In this document: positions 26,144-37,859 of the stretch, piece by piece
Layout of the letters: each line of letters starts with the position of its first letter
Position numbering within the stretch: position 1 is the first letter of the stretch
DNA from: Acestrorhynchus altus
Lineage: Eukaryota > Chordata > Actinopteri > Characiformes > Acestrorhynchidae
Assembly: GCA_034509495.1 (NCBI GenBank)
Contig: CM067503.1
Span: forward strand, 14,737,502-14,801,501
DNA: 64,000 nt
Direction: 5' to 3'
Translations under genes and position numbers: made by a program
Notes under the pieces: model-generated
Database searches by the model: none
What the model was told of the DNA's origin: nothing
Seen by the model: only the letters and a program-made list of their open reading frames with translations

Positions 26144-26394
26144 ACTCTCTCTCTGTTTTTATGAAAGCTGGCAGTCTTGCTGAGCTGGACAGGGAGCTAT
26201 TAGCCGGTGATGTTGTGCTAGTGAGTGTTCTGATTGGGCTGACTGTAGTTAACCTTTCTGCATTCAGACAAGTCAGCCGGATCATTGCCGACAGAGTAGG
26301 GGAAAGCAGAGTGCAGCTAATGAACTAGCTAAGGAGAGCTACAGTAAACGAGCAGGGAGATGGAGAGAAAGTGCAGGAGAAGGAGAGAGAGAAC

Positions 26395-26790
26395 TTCATT
26401 AAGTGCAGTGGATTAAGTCTACTGTGTCAGGCCAAGCTCGGGGCCAATTTAGCCAAACTAAACAAGCCATCACATTGAATTCCAGTCTGTGGGCGAGGAC
26501 CAGGCAAAAGGTGCTGGGCCAAATTAACCCCTCAAAAGGCATTTGCTCACATCATCTCTCTCACTCTCACTATCTTGCTCACTGTTTTCTTTCTTTTGCT
26601 CCCTCTTTCTGTTGCTGACACTCTGTGACGGGAATCAGAGAAATTAAGGGAGGGAAAGAAAGAGAGAGAAGCTGACGGCTCTCCTCCCCGCAGTGCTTTG
26701 ATCAGAGTGCTGATTAGGGAGGCTGAAGTTGTGTGCTTACTCTCGGCCCCTAATGAGGGAATTAGGGAATGGAGCAACCCCCCCACCCAT
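26395..26790. promoter_or_regulatory. Candidate intronic conserved element, two parts
   Basis: The left part (to about 26545) has GTGGATTAAG, GGGGCCAATTTAGCC and GGGCCAAATTAACC. The right part (26680-26790) has TGATTAGG and CCTAATGAGGGAATTAGG. A CT/GA-rich stretch lies between them. It is about 0.9-1.3 kb downstream of exon 3. Confidence 0.37.
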
Positions 26791-27249
26791 ACTAACCTCC
26801 CTCATGAAAAAAAAGAAAAGAGAAAGCAAAAGAAAGTGTGAGAGAGGACAGCAATAGAGATGAGGGTTGGGGGGCAGGTGGGGAACTAGACAATCTAGAC
26901 AACCTGCCTCTCCTGTATCACAGACTAAAGCTATGTTCTCCAGTCTCTTCTTAACTACAGTGACCGGATGTTGGAGACAGAAAAAAGCCAAATCCATTTC
27001 TATAAAAAACTTAGCTTGGAATTTCATGTAATTGCTTATCAAACAACTTGATGTAAATTGTAAATCAATTGTAGCCACATGTAGCCCATGGTAATGTACA
27101 GCAATCAGCTGATGCTAACACTGAATATCCATAGGTGTTAGATGTGCTGGCTAAATTATGATGGTACAGATTAACAAATATGTTTCCATGTGGAATACCT
27201 CAGTATCATAACATGTGGTTGGTAATGATATTTAGTGTACAATAGTACA

Positions 27250-27275
27250 ATAGTACAATAGTACTATTGTACTAT
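27250..27275. repeat. 26-nt perfect palindrome in a TACAATAG array
   Basis: The halves 27250-27262 (ATAGTACAATAGT) and 27263-27275 are exact reverse complements with no spacer. They sit within a short array of TACAATAG copies (27238-27290). Confidence 0.9.
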
Positions 27276-27331
27276 AGTACAATAGTATAAAACACCTTAA
27301 AGAGGAAAATTTTTTAATGTTTATCATGAAT

Positions 27332-27379
27332 TATCATCATCATCATCAACATCATCATCATCATCATCATCATCATCAT
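27332..27379. repeat. (ATC)n microsatellite
   Basis: This is an ATC array with one AAC interruption, about 300 bp downstream of gli3 exon 3 in gene direction. Confidence 0.95.
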
Positions 27380-27435
27380 AACCTGAAAATACACTGCACA
27401 TGTTTAAAAGTATCTTGCCTTTCTACATTCTTATC

Positions 27436-27622
27436 AGTGATTCTAATGTAGAACCAACCACTTTTGGTTTCATCAAGAACCACATCTGTAGCAGAATGTT
27501 TGAGTGTGAAGAACCTTGAATGAAGGTTCTTTAGACCTTTAAAAGTTCCTTCATACCCACAACTCTCTCTTTGAAGCATTGTGGTTTATTAAACCAAAAG
27601 TGGTTCCTCTATGGCACTGCTC
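27436..27622. mobile_element. Palindromic MITE, GAACC/GGTTC family, beside exon 3
   Basis: AACCACTTTTGGTTT (27456-27470) and AAACCAAAAGTGGTT (27591-27605) form a perfect 15-bp inverted repeat. Inside are AAGAACCTTGAATGAAGG and GGTTCTTTAGACC words of the same family. Related GGTTC-rich pieces occur near 11880-12050, 22235-22320, 24960-25010 and 60150-60190. This copy ends only about 60 bp from the exon-3 splice donor (27683). Confidence 0.65.
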
Positions 27623-27683
27623 AAATATCCACTTGAAACACACTGTCAACAGAATGAGACACGAGAATAGGGACATCACTTAC

Positions 27684-27929
27684 CGTAGTGGGCATCCAAG
27701 TAGCCATTTCTGGGGTCCATGGCAAACAGTGTACCCCGGTAGGGAAGAGTGTGGTCAGCCAGGTGAGGCAGAGAGGCGTGCAGCTCCTTTTTCACCTGCG
27801 AGGGCCGCTCTTCTGTGGAGGTGGACGGCTCCTCACTCAGCTTAGCGGCCACCGAGCCCAGGCCTGCTGGCTGCCCACTGATCGCGTTACGCCTCTCCCG
27901 ATGGTACGGAGAACCAGAGCTTTCATCCT
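27684..27929 (-). CDS. gli3: gli3 exon 3 (Glu46 to Tyr127, phase 1-1)
   Basis: This is the second coding exon of gli3. The acceptor is ...CTCTATCAG (AG at 27931-27930) and the donor is G|GTAAGT (GT at 27683-27682), a near-perfect consensus. The 246 nt are open in the frame set by exon 2 and encode EDESSGSPYHRERRNAIS, then a variable Gly/Ala/Leu stretch, SEEPSTSTEERPSQVKKELH, and finally PYRGTLFAMDPRNGYLD and AHY. The blocks YHRERRNAI, SEEPSTS, PYRGT.FAMDPRNGY and HY are GLI3 signatures. The region forms part of the N-terminal repressor domain that is retained in processed GLI3 repressor. By my memory of the human gene the exon is one codon longer. The last base is G, so codon 128 must start with G, whereas I recall His at this place in human GLI3. 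Codon use and GC content are clearly higher than in the flanking introns. Confidence 0.96.
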
Positions 27930-29028
27930 CTGATAGAGACAGAGAGAAATATATTTGGTGTGTCATGGTTTTTAATAATATAAAAACTTCAGCACAGATC
28001 AGCTTCAGTAAAAATCATCTTGCATGACCTTTCAAAGGGAATTTTGCCAGTTCTATTGAGAACCGTAAAGTTGCATTGGGGACTTTGACTTTGAACATTG
28101 TATTTTCTAGTAAATTACTATGGGCCAACTCATAGCTATAGGTTGAGGCAATTTACTGTTTCACATACTGCCAGGTCTAACATCTCTACATAGCTAATAC
28201 TCTATCATATGAGGCCTTCAAATACAGTAGCTGGTTGGGAAAAATGATATCAGTGATAAATTAGTGAAAAAAGAATGTAATAGTATATACTTAATCACAA
28301 AATAACGTAAAATTCCAAAAATATTTTTAAATAAGTTAAAAAGTTAAAATAAAAGTTATATAATATATTGTATTATTAAAATACAGCCTACATACTATCA
28401 ATTAATGATAACAGTGTTAACAGTAGTGCACTGTATGTGACATTCCAGTCAGTAATGTTGTTTCTACCTAACTGAATAAAAACAATTAAAGTTAAAAGAA
28501 CCAGATTTAGGTCAAACTACACACACATTTGGTTAATTACGTGTATTTTCTGAACTCAATAACAGAAGAGTGAGTGACATTTCACTGAACTCTAGAGCCT
28601 CTTCGCCCTCCTCTAGAGCTTTAGTTCACACACACACACACATGCACACACACATGCATGCATAGTATGTGGAGATGGGAAACAGGGAACTACATTAATC
28701 TGAACATGAAGGGAGAGTGTGAAAAAGACCATGCAGATGCTGATCTTTCTAAATCAAACTTTATGGCTCAATAATACCATAACTTCTTGCTTTGCAATAG
28801 TACTGTCAAGACGTATTTTCTTCAGACATGTTCACACACAATTCACACACATAAATAAAAAAAATACACACGCACACACACAGTAACATGGAACAGGTCT
28901 GGTCACGCTAAAAGCTCTGGGGGAAGCTGAAATCAGCACACTTGGTTTTAGGAGTGCTTTATGTGCTTTAGAGGGGATTGTGTCTGGAGACTCTTGGTTT
29001 TGGTTGCTCCCAGCTAAATGAGCAAGCT

Positions 29029-29033
<5 letters not shown>

Positions 29034-29088
<55 letters not shown>

Positions 29089-29106
29089 AACACACACACA
29101 CACACA
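29034..29106. repeat. (CA)n microsatellite, one interruption
   Basis: This is a CA array with a TAAA break near 29087-29090. Confidence 0.97.
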
Positions 29107-30030
29107 TTTTATTATAGTATGGGTCACATATGTCCTAACATATGTTTCAACAGGTTTCTTAGTCACTAGAAAATACAACTTAGGGATTTAAACCCACTTC
29201 TCTTCACCAGACAGGACCTAGTGTGGACTAGCAATAAATCCACATGACTACCAGATCAGGCAAAATCTAAGATAGAATTTTTCAGTGCAGTATTCAGTCA
29301 CAGTTGCCCATCACCGTCAGTTCTCTTCAGTAGCTGGACCTAAACACTGCATCACTGAGCTCAACAATAAATTAGATTTTCATAGAAATTGATGGTTCAA
29401 TGTAACAAGTGGTTCACAGCTCATTTCTGAGCTCCCCCAACAGTTGTGGAGAATATTCCTTTTTACTCCACGTCTATACATACAAATTGTGCTTTTATCT
29501 CACCCTCATGAACAACTGCATACGTGCATTTGTTGACAAGCTGAGACACTGAACAATATTCTGAAGTGCAAGAAAAAGGAGGACTGATGCAGTAGAGTAA
29601 TATTACAGGATTCCACACAAATATGCCTTGGGATCCTTAGTTTTCCATTTTTTTGGGAGGGGTCACAGGTAGCTAAACCGCTATTACATAGTACAGTATC
29701 AGCGCTCCAGGCCTGTAGTGACAATAACAGAGATGCCATTCTCACCATTACAGTCAGTAGAGCATCATCAAGACTTGTTGAAGATGTTCTTTTAAGATGT
29801 TACATAATGTTGCTTAAACATGTTTGAAACTAATTCTATTTTTTCTCCTTGTTCTTTTATCCAAAATGATCCCATTTCAGGAGCCTTAAAATCCATGAAA
29901 ACAAACACACATACACATACCACAGGGACGCACCAGCACACTGGCAGAGTAGAGGCCCTGTGTCTGCACTATGTCCAATCTGAGAAATAAAGCAGGCAAG
30001 CAGACGATGGATGAGCACTTCCCACAAATG

Positions 30031-30034
<4 letters not shown>

Positions 30035-30100
<66 letters not shown>

Positions 30101-30225
30101 ATGCTTCTCTCACCTCTCTCTGTTGGTCTCTCTTTTCCTACCAGTCTCACTCCTCTCTTTCTTGCTCTTTCTGCCTGTCAGCTCTCTCTTTCTCTCTCTT
30201 TTTCTGTCAACTCTCTCTCTTTTTT
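30035..30225. repeat. (CT)n microsatellite and CT-rich tract
   Basis: A pure CT array to 30090 is followed by pyrimidine-rich sequence. Long open frames here are repeat artefacts. Confidence 0.95.
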
Positions 30226-31549
30226 TTCAGACACAGAATCCCATGGAGAGGGCAGCTGAGTCTTTTCCCTGCATTCCAAACTGTCCATTAAGTGGCCTCA
30301 TGGGTAGTATCAACGCCCACGAGCCACCCCCTCCTTCCCTCCTTCTCTCTCTCTTTCACTCTCTCTCTCACTCCTCCTCTTGCTCTAGCTCTCTCGCACG
30401 CGTAGTCACTTTCTACCTCTCTATTGCTCTCTCTTTCTTACACACAAACATGTGTGTGTAGTATGTGTTTAAGTAAGCTGTTCTGCAGGGCAGGCAGTGA
30501 GGTAGAGTCAGAAGTGAAGCCTGCAGGGACAGCCTCCCCGGTGGGTTTAAACTGGAGAGGAGTGTTCTCAGTTTACGGGCTCTGCTGGCTTTAGTGGGTT
30601 TTTACTGCTTGATTCGGGTCAGAGAGATGTGACCCATTACCCTACTCTCTATAGGTCATCACCTCTGCACTCAGAGGGGAACAGCATGGGGGGTGGGAGG
30701 CCCTGCTATCTCAAGCAGGGGGTCTGATCCATCATCTACTTAAGTTTATTGTAGATTTTGAAATAATAGTTTAACCAAATTTTATGTAATTTCCCCTGAT
30801 CCAAAAGCAGTCTATGACCCAAGACATGTTTGGTGTCTGTTAATTAATTCTCTAATTTCTTTAGACCTGTATACTATGAGACTAATATAAGTAATAAATA
30901 ATGGAATCTTAGAGATTTAAATTACATCCAAACCATTAAATTCAGGATTCAAACAGCTGCTGCTAGAGATCAGCAATATGATATTTCACTGTGACCGTGA
31001 ATAAGATCAAATGCAGTCATACCTGACTTTAAGCATGTAAGTAACAGGTGAGCAATAAGGTTGTTCCAAACATCCCATGTCAATGTAATACTTACATAAA
31101 ATACCTACAAATAGTTATGTTATGGTGACAAAAACCCAATATCTCTGACACTTTATTTTATTTACACTGACACAATAAAATTTCAACACTGTTAGATGTT
31201 GATATGAAACATTTTGTTGGTTTTAAGTCATGGTCTCAAGTAACCAAGCTTTAATGTTTGTCAGATTGATTTCCATCCAAGATTCAATGTCTGTGAGTTT
31301 GATTGTGTTTTATTTTTCACAACTGCATTTCAGTTGTTAAAATGCAGGCCAGGCCCTAGTAGGGATTAACAGAGAAAACCACAAAGTATATGTAGGATAT
31401 TTCAAATGATTAGACACACAGAGCCAACAGTATCCGTATGTTGCACTCTGGCCACTAGTGGGTTACAGAAAAAAAGTCATTACTCAGTATTTTACATGTG
31501 TTCAAATGTTTTTCTTTTTTTAATAATTTTTGCCATTTTTTTCGCCCCT

Positions 31550-31860
31550 ACTAATTTAGACGTGCCAATCACCCATCCCCCTAAGTTGCCATTTGCATCG
31601 TTGCCAGGCAGCCATCACCATTGGAGGAGAACACGAGATCACCAGATCTGACGCAATGGTCGGCAGACACCTGCGCCGACCAGCAGCACAATTATGTGAT
31701 GTGGGAAGAGGGCCATCTACCCACCCCCTGAGGGAGAGCAAGCCAATTTCTCTCTGGACCCTGGCTGCTGATGGTGAGCAGCATGAATCTGGATTCGAAC
31801 CTGTGACCCCAGGATCATAGTGGTAGCGCCTACTTTTGACTGAGAAGCTCCAGAGTAAAG
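31550..31860 (-). mobile_element. tRNA-derived SINE-like repeat
   Basis: On the minus strand a tRNA-like head runs from about 31850 to 31791. It has a CTCAGTC...GTAGGCGC D-arm-like stretch and a perfect B-box, GGTTCGAATCC (31801-31791). The body continues to about 31550 with no coding capacity. The GGATTCGAACC word with a GGTAGCGCC-like stretch is typical of fish tRNA-derived repeats. The A-box is weak, and no tail or target duplication was established. Confidence 0.5.
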
Positions 31861-32194
31861 CTTAAGCGAGCCACAGTAGTGAGGCCTCTACACACCTACC
31901 AATCCCAGTGGTGAAGTGTGGGTAGATTAAACAGTGCGTCCTGTGAAACACTACAGGGATGTGGTTTCCCCTGACCAATTTATGCAATCTTTCTCTATTT
32001 CCTTTTATCCATCTCTTGTTTTCTTCCTTTCCTTTCACTTTGTCACTATTTTTCTCCCATTTGAAACCTCACTCCCTTCATCTCAACACTCAAAATAAAT
32101 TCCAATGACCCTTAATATAATAACCACTACAGAGGAAAAGAGAGAGACAGAGTGAGGGAGAAAGGGAGAGAGAGCTAGAAGAGAAGCTTGCTCT

Positions 32195-32350
32195 ATCCGT
32201 GAGAATTGACAGTGTCAGTTATGTTATAAGTATTTAATCCTATACTGCACAGCCAGTGATCTTATTAAGGGTATAATGGCACTTACGCCGCTAAAGCTGG
32301 ATTAATAGGGCTGCTCTCGCAAACCGCAATACTGTCATAAAGGGATTGGA
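32195..32350. promoter_or_regulatory. Candidate intronic conserved element
   Basis: This is a unique block with CTTATTAAGGG, GCTGGATTAATAGGG and CTTACGCCGC words, ending at the CA array. Confidence 0.35.
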
Positions 32351-32371
32351 AAGGCAGCATATTCCTGTCAT

Positions 32372-32375
<4 letters not shown>

Positions 32376-32429
<54 letters not shown>
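32376..32429. repeat. (CA)27 microsatellite
   Basis: This is a pure CA array. Confidence 0.97.
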
Positions 32430-32430
<1 letters not shown>

Positions 32431-32801
32431 CGACATAAGAGCATGTCACAGGAGCCAGCAAGTTTTTAGCTGTAACTACTGTGTATGTACTACCTATGTC
32501 CTTATTCAAATATAGTCAATATAGTCAATACCAGCAACAATTTGACAATACTAAGTAGCGGATGTGACATTGCCATAAATGCAGGCAATGTCTTGTTATG
32601 CATGTTTGGAGTCGGAAGAAAGTACAAACTAAGACCATGCTTGGATGTACTGTCACCAATACAGCTAATAGTGGTGGTGAAGGTATGGATTATACCATAT
32701 TGTCCAAAGCCTGTGAACTGCAGACTCAAACAACCATAAACTTAAAAAACTCATAAGTCTTATAATCTACAAAATGTACAACAATAACCATGTACAACCA
32801 T

Positions 32802-32828
32802 TTCTTCTTCTTCTTCTTCTTCTTCTTC

Positions 32829-32860
<32 letters not shown>
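32802..32860. repeat. Compound (TTC)n(TTA)n microsatellite
   Basis: TTC units pass directly into TTA units, as at 18963-19042. Confidence 0.97.
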
Positions 32861-33329
32861 AACCATATTGTTCAAAAGCTCATTATTTGGGCAGTAAATT
32901 GATAATCACCCAGTAAAACACTAATTCATTCAAATAATATTAATACAAAAGTTTATGGTTTTACATCATTGACTAAAAAGCCTGCCTCATGGGAGTCCAG
33001 TACTATTAACAGTTATCATCTAACATCTGCTTTGGTGAATCAATTGTGTGTTCAATGGTGATAAAACAGGTGAATCAGTATTTTACAATGGCAAAAAATA
33101 ATATAAAGACTCAAAGGGTGAGCTGTCCAGAAAAAACAAAACATAACATCGGACTCAAACACTGTAAACACACTGTAATCTGCAATACCTGATCTGACTA
33201 ATAGAGAAAAATAAATCCTCAGTAGAGAGAACCCTCAGAACACACACTCAGCAAATAAAAATAAAGAGGCATTTGGACTCTTTTTTTTGAGAAAAAGATG
33301 AAAGTGCAGCCTGTGATCTCTGCTTTAGG

Positions 33330-33570
33330 GAGATAACTGAGTCACACTCCCTCACTGGTTTAGGCCAATCGGCCTAAAGCGTTTACACCCAAGTCCTATT
33401 AGCTTAAGCCTGCAGTGACCAGCCGTGCCCAGCCTGCAGTGCCGGCCTTCAGATACGCTGCCCGCTCCAAAAGTCCATCAAACAGCATGGAGCCAAAACG
33501 CTGAGTCCATTTTTTGTCCTGCTAAGATTTACTGCACTGGCAAATGGTGTAATTAAATGATCCTGTTCAA
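33330..33570. promoter_or_regulatory. Candidate intronic conserved element with hairpin
   Basis: TTTAGGCC (33359-33366) and GGCCTAAA (33371-33378) form a perfect 8-bp stem with a 4-nt loop. Other words are CTATTAGC, TGTAATTAAATG and a repeated AGCCTGCAGTG. Confidence 0.38.
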
Positions 33571-34124
33571 AGAACAGCCATGGGTCAGACAGGATTTTTT
33601 AGAACGTGATCTTCACGGTACTTGGTAGTATTATATATATCAAGCCTACAGCATGCTTAACAACTGGAAAGATGTTCATTTCATTAAATTCTACACCCAT
33701 TTCCTACATACAATGATCTTCACTGTTTAACTACAATCACTTCACATGACTTTCTTTTCCAAAAAGGCTTGTTTAGATGTTTCTTTGATAATATCTGACA
33801 CTGAATATTGGGGCGAAGATGAGGTAAAAGTTTTCTTTTGATGACTCTTAGATGAAAGTCACATGTGTGCACAGTATATTGCTGCACAGTAGAACAGTAC
33901 AGCATAACTCCAGAGTCTGCTAAATCCTCCTGAAGGTCAACAAGAGTCAAACACTGATTTGACTATCTAGCTATCTATCTTAAGAGCAATGTACTCTTGG
34001 TCTTCAAGAGCTCAGTCTGACTTCCAATTCTTCTGTTAACTACCCGAATGCAATTGCATTATATTTTGCATAATGCTCATTTAATTTATTCACTCTTAAA
34101 TTGCTCTTCATAATATTAGTACAA

Positions 34125-34605
34125 CCTGCATAATCTTAAGTAGGTCCCCTTTGTGTTGCCATAACTGATCTGGCCTATTGGTATGGATTCCAAGCTCTCT
34201 GTGTCCTGTGCAACCTGGCACCAAGGCATTAGCAGCAGATCCTTTAAGTCCTATAAGTTGTGAGGCCTCCATGAATCACATCAATGAGTCTTAGAAGCCC
34301 ATTACCCTGTTGCCTTTTTACCAGTTGTCCTTTCCTGGGACCCTTTTGTATGTATTGACCATTGAACTCAGGATAAACCCCACCAGACCTGGCTAATGTC
34401 TTGGAGATTCTTCCATTTCTCCATACATCATAGTTTGGCCCTTGCCAAAGTCAAATGCCATTTTCCCTCATTTAACCTTCAAGAACTGTTCACTTTCCTC
34501 ATATATCCATCCCTTCAGAGATGCCACTGTAGATGAAGACAATCGATGTTTTTCACTTCAACTATCAGTGGTACTAATTTTATGGCTGATCATTGTATAT
34601 ATAGT
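34125..34605 (-). mobile_element. Tc1/mariner remnant, internally deleted
   Basis: This is a second Tc1-like family. The plus strand shows words typical of the reverse complement of fish Tc1 transposase genes: AGGTCCCCTTTGTGTTGCC near 34142, CACCAAGGCATTAGCAGCAG near 34212, CAATGAGTCTTAGAAGCCC near 34283, TTTGGCCCTTGCCAAAGTC near 34433, and TTATGGCTGATCATTGTAT at the right end. The central part of the gene is missing: the join falls near 34275, inside what should be a much longer reading frame. No intact frame is left, and there is no sign of recent activity. Confidence 0.8.
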
Positions 34606-34879
34606 GTATATAATGCCCTACCTCCAATATTCAGATTCTGTTTTTAATAGAAACCCATACTGTAGGGCAAAGGTCATAAACCTTGGGTAATATGATATCT
34701 GTCAAAAAGCTACATCATTCTGAAGATACTGTTTTTCTTTCTCCTGCTCACTTTTTCTTTCTCTTGCTCTCTCTCTCTTTCCTCAACCCCCCACAGTGAG
34801 ACCATTCAGAAGGCTCAGCCATGGGGTCAAGTGGTGAATACAATGCTCAATCAAACAAGTGTCACCCCACCCCCTACAT

Positions 34880-35030
34880 CATCACAGAGAGTGAGAAAAA
34901 AAAGAGAGAGGGGGTAAGATAGACAGTGAGAAAGTGGGGGAAAAAAGAGCAAAAAATGGAGAGACAGAAGGACAGAGAGAGAGAGAAAGAATGAGAAAAG
35001 ACAGAGAGAGAGAAACAGAGTCACAGAGAT
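34880..35030. repeat. Purine-rich tract
   Basis: This is an almost all-purine plus strand of GAGA, AAAA and GGGG runs, with no gene content. Confidence 0.85.
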
Positions 35031-36284
35031 GTTGTAGGGTTCATTATTCTAGCACACACCTCCTTAAGGCTGTTCATCATTTAGGAGCCCACCAGCGTCA
35101 ATAGCTCAGTAAACACTCAGCGGCGGGAGGTCAACAGCTACTTGATTTGTTCAGCAAACAGACAGAAGAAAGGATAGGAACTATTCTGTCTACTCTATAG
35201 GCTCTCCTTCTTCATCTGCTTTTTGCTCCTGCTTAAAACACTCTTAAAATGAGAGGTTCCAGCCTTGCTCCTGTATTGGATATATGGTTGCAGGAAATAC
35301 CTCGGATGGTTACTGAACATCTGCAATTTGTGGAGTCTCATTTAACTTTACAAAGATTCTTTACAACATTCTTCAAAACTTTAGAAAATTTCTTTAGAGC
35401 CATTGTTCTCAAACTGGGGTCCAATGACCAGATTCAGAAGGTTTGTGGACCAATAGAGACAAAATATTAGTTAAAAGAGACATGTTATAAACCCACGTTC
35501 CTCGTTAATCAGTTAATTATTTTGCACAGATCAGATTTAGCTATCTTAACCTATAATGTCAATTTGTTTCTGAAATTGCATGCATGCATACATCTTTTAC
35601 AAAGATTCTGACATTCACCAGTGTTTTCAAATTTGTGATTTGTTCAATTTATGAGGATAAAGCATAGCTGCAAACAATTCTGCAGTTTAAAAACAAACAA
35701 ATTTAAGAGCATAATGGATGAGGCCCAATCTTCATAAAAATAACTTTTATATGGTAGGTATTTCTAGTCACAGAATGTGAAGCATTCAACCTGTTATTCT
35801 ACTTGACATTTGTGATAATATTTAAAGCTTTTCCATGGTATCAATTGTACTGCTCTGCTGAACACTTGCCCTGATGCAGAAGAAAACCACTAACCACCAA
35901 ACTGTTATAAAGTTTCCTCTTATGCCAAGCTCATTTCTCTGTTTCTTTCTTTGTTTGGCAGCAAAGTATTTCAGAACCTCTGCTTTAGGGAACTGCTCAT
36001 GGAACAGTCAGTCAAGTGTATGGCTTTTCTGATGCTAAGGGCCCAGTAAATTCTGACTGTGGGATTGCATCTGACATAAAGCAGATGAGGGAGATTTCCA
36101 TAGCCCTGACCATGCACACAGCTCTCCTCTGTCTTTGTTTTGCTTCATTTCTCTCATTTATTGCTTTGTTTGAAGTCTCCACCCATTCCCCTTCTGCTTC
36201 ATGGCAGGCAACTTCACCTCCGAACAGGTCCACTCTCTCTGGACCAGGGCAAAGCAAAAAGAAAGAAAGAAAAACTTGAGCACA

Positions 36285-36286
<2 letters not shown>

Positions 36287-36348
<62 letters not shown>
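36287..36348. repeat. (TC)31 microsatellite
   Basis: This is a pure TC array, the first of three CT arrays within 760 bp. Confidence 0.97.
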
Positions 36349-36351
<3 letters not shown>

Positions 36352-36394
36352 CTCCCTTTCTCTCTGTGGTGATTGAATTTCTTAACATCTTTTC

Positions 36395-36620
36395 AAAAAG
36401 CGCTTAAATGCCTGGAGGCGAGAGGAAGAAACAAGCTAATGGTGGATAGGGAGCCCTGAACAAATTTCACAGGCCTTTTCCTGCGCGCGTTTGAGGCTTG
36501 AAAGCGAGCTCCTGCCTTTCAACTTTCAAAGTCCTCCTTCCTCCCGCAGTGTCACTGAAGGATTTGAAAAGGAGGTAATTGTGCTCGCTGCAGCCGTGAT
36601 CACAGGCAACCGCTCTGGCT
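36395..36620. promoter_or_regulatory. Candidate intronic conserved element between CT arrays
   Basis: This is a unique block with AAGCGCTTAAATG, AAGCTAATGG, CTGCGCGCG and GAGGTAATTGTG words, between the CT arrays at 36.3 and 36.7 kb. Confidence 0.33.
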
Positions 36621-36659
36621 CTAGTGTTTCACCAGCTCTCTCTGCACCACTCAACCTTT

Positions 36660-36789
36660 CTCTCCCTCTCTTCTTCTGTCTCTGTTTCTCGCCCTCTCTA
36701 TGTTGGTCTGTCTGTCTCTCTCCCTCTCTCTTTCTGTTGCCCCCCCCCACACACACACATTCTCCTCATCTTTTCTGTCTCCCAATCTG

Positions 36790-36844
<55 letters not shown>

Positions 36845-36981
36845 TCCTCTCACTTTTGTCATCAGCTTGTCTGTTCTCTTGCTGTCTCCCTCTCTCCCTC
36901 TTTCTGTCCAGCTATTATCCCAACCTTGTGTCTCTCTTTCTTTCTGCTGGTCACTCACTCTTTTGTCCTTTCTTTCTTTCT

Positions 36982-37040
<59 letters not shown>
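36660..37040. repeat. CT-rich block with two (CT)n arrays
   Basis: This is a pyrimidine-rich plus strand with pure arrays at about 36800-36839 and 36983-37040. It gives long Ser/Leu frames on plus and Arg/Glu frames on minus, none of them genes. Confidence 0.95.
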
Positions 37041-37041
<1 letters not shown>

Positions 37042-37859
37042 AAATTTTGCCCCCCCCCTTAGCACCCTTGTTAAAACTGAGTGCCCAGGTCTCTTCTGTT
37101 TTATAGTTCAAGGCCTTCAGTGTAAAACTCTGGCTTCAGGAATCCCTTCAAAACGACCACTGTGCACTTCAAGAGCCTTTATGAGACGGCCCCTCCAAGG
37201 AGGATTGAAGGGAAAGCAAGAATGCGGCGAAATGGCAGAAAATAGGGAAAAAGGGATAATGGAGAAAGGACCTATGTTTGGTAGCCACTGAAGGACCCTA
37301 TTGGCCCTGGGACACAGATAATGGAGGGTAAATGAGGGTTCAGAGAGGCAGAGTGATGTCTCCTGCCCTCTTTTTGCACTGCTTCAATCTCTTTCAGCTG
37401 ATAGTCTGATGCACGCCAACCACTCCTTCTGCAACCCCCTCCACCCCACCCCACCACACAGTCATACACACCCCGCAGCTTTTTGCATCAGTCTTGCAGG
37501 TTGTTGCATTGTTTCTGAGAGCTTCAAGGGTCGAAATCATTGAAGACTAAAACTCCCCAGTGGTTCACTCCCCAGTCCATAAACAGCCCATTTTGAAACA
37601 ACTGTAACTGTGATGTCACAAGCATGAACACACTTACACATATATTCACCTTCAGCCTGCAGCACTTTAGCTTATCCATTCCACACTGAAGTCATAGGGG
37701 GTGTTGTTACGGCAGACATTCTACAAAACTTTCAAAGAGGTGGCTGAAATGGATAGTTAGTGGGACTGCTGATGATTTGAAACAAACAATTTGTTCCTCT
37801 AAACTCAAAAATTTGGCTAAGATTATCTTCTTTCTAACTCAAAAACAAGTGCTAAAGAA

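Larger units (their letters stand above)
1..27683 (-). other. gli3: gli3 intron 3, partial
   Basis: This is the intron downstream of the exon-3 donor; its acceptor and exon 4 lie outside the window. No frame in it encodes the expected exon-4 GLI3 sequence. Besides the features listed separately, the following stretches hold nothing I can name: about 1-840, 1400-2690, 3310-3840, 4560-5190, 7080-8030, 9310-10350, 10740-11300, 12385-12730, 13740-15370, 16085-16450, 16530-17670, 17700-18300, 19045-19500, 19850-20500, 20770-22200, 24240-25900 and 26800-27230. Most of these are A/T-rich unique DNA with scattered fragments of old repeats. Confidence 0.9.

Noticed and set aside
36491..37042. Longest open frame of the window (183 codons), Ser/Leu-rich
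   Set aside because: It is a translation of CT repeats; the complementary strand is open too and neither has family content.
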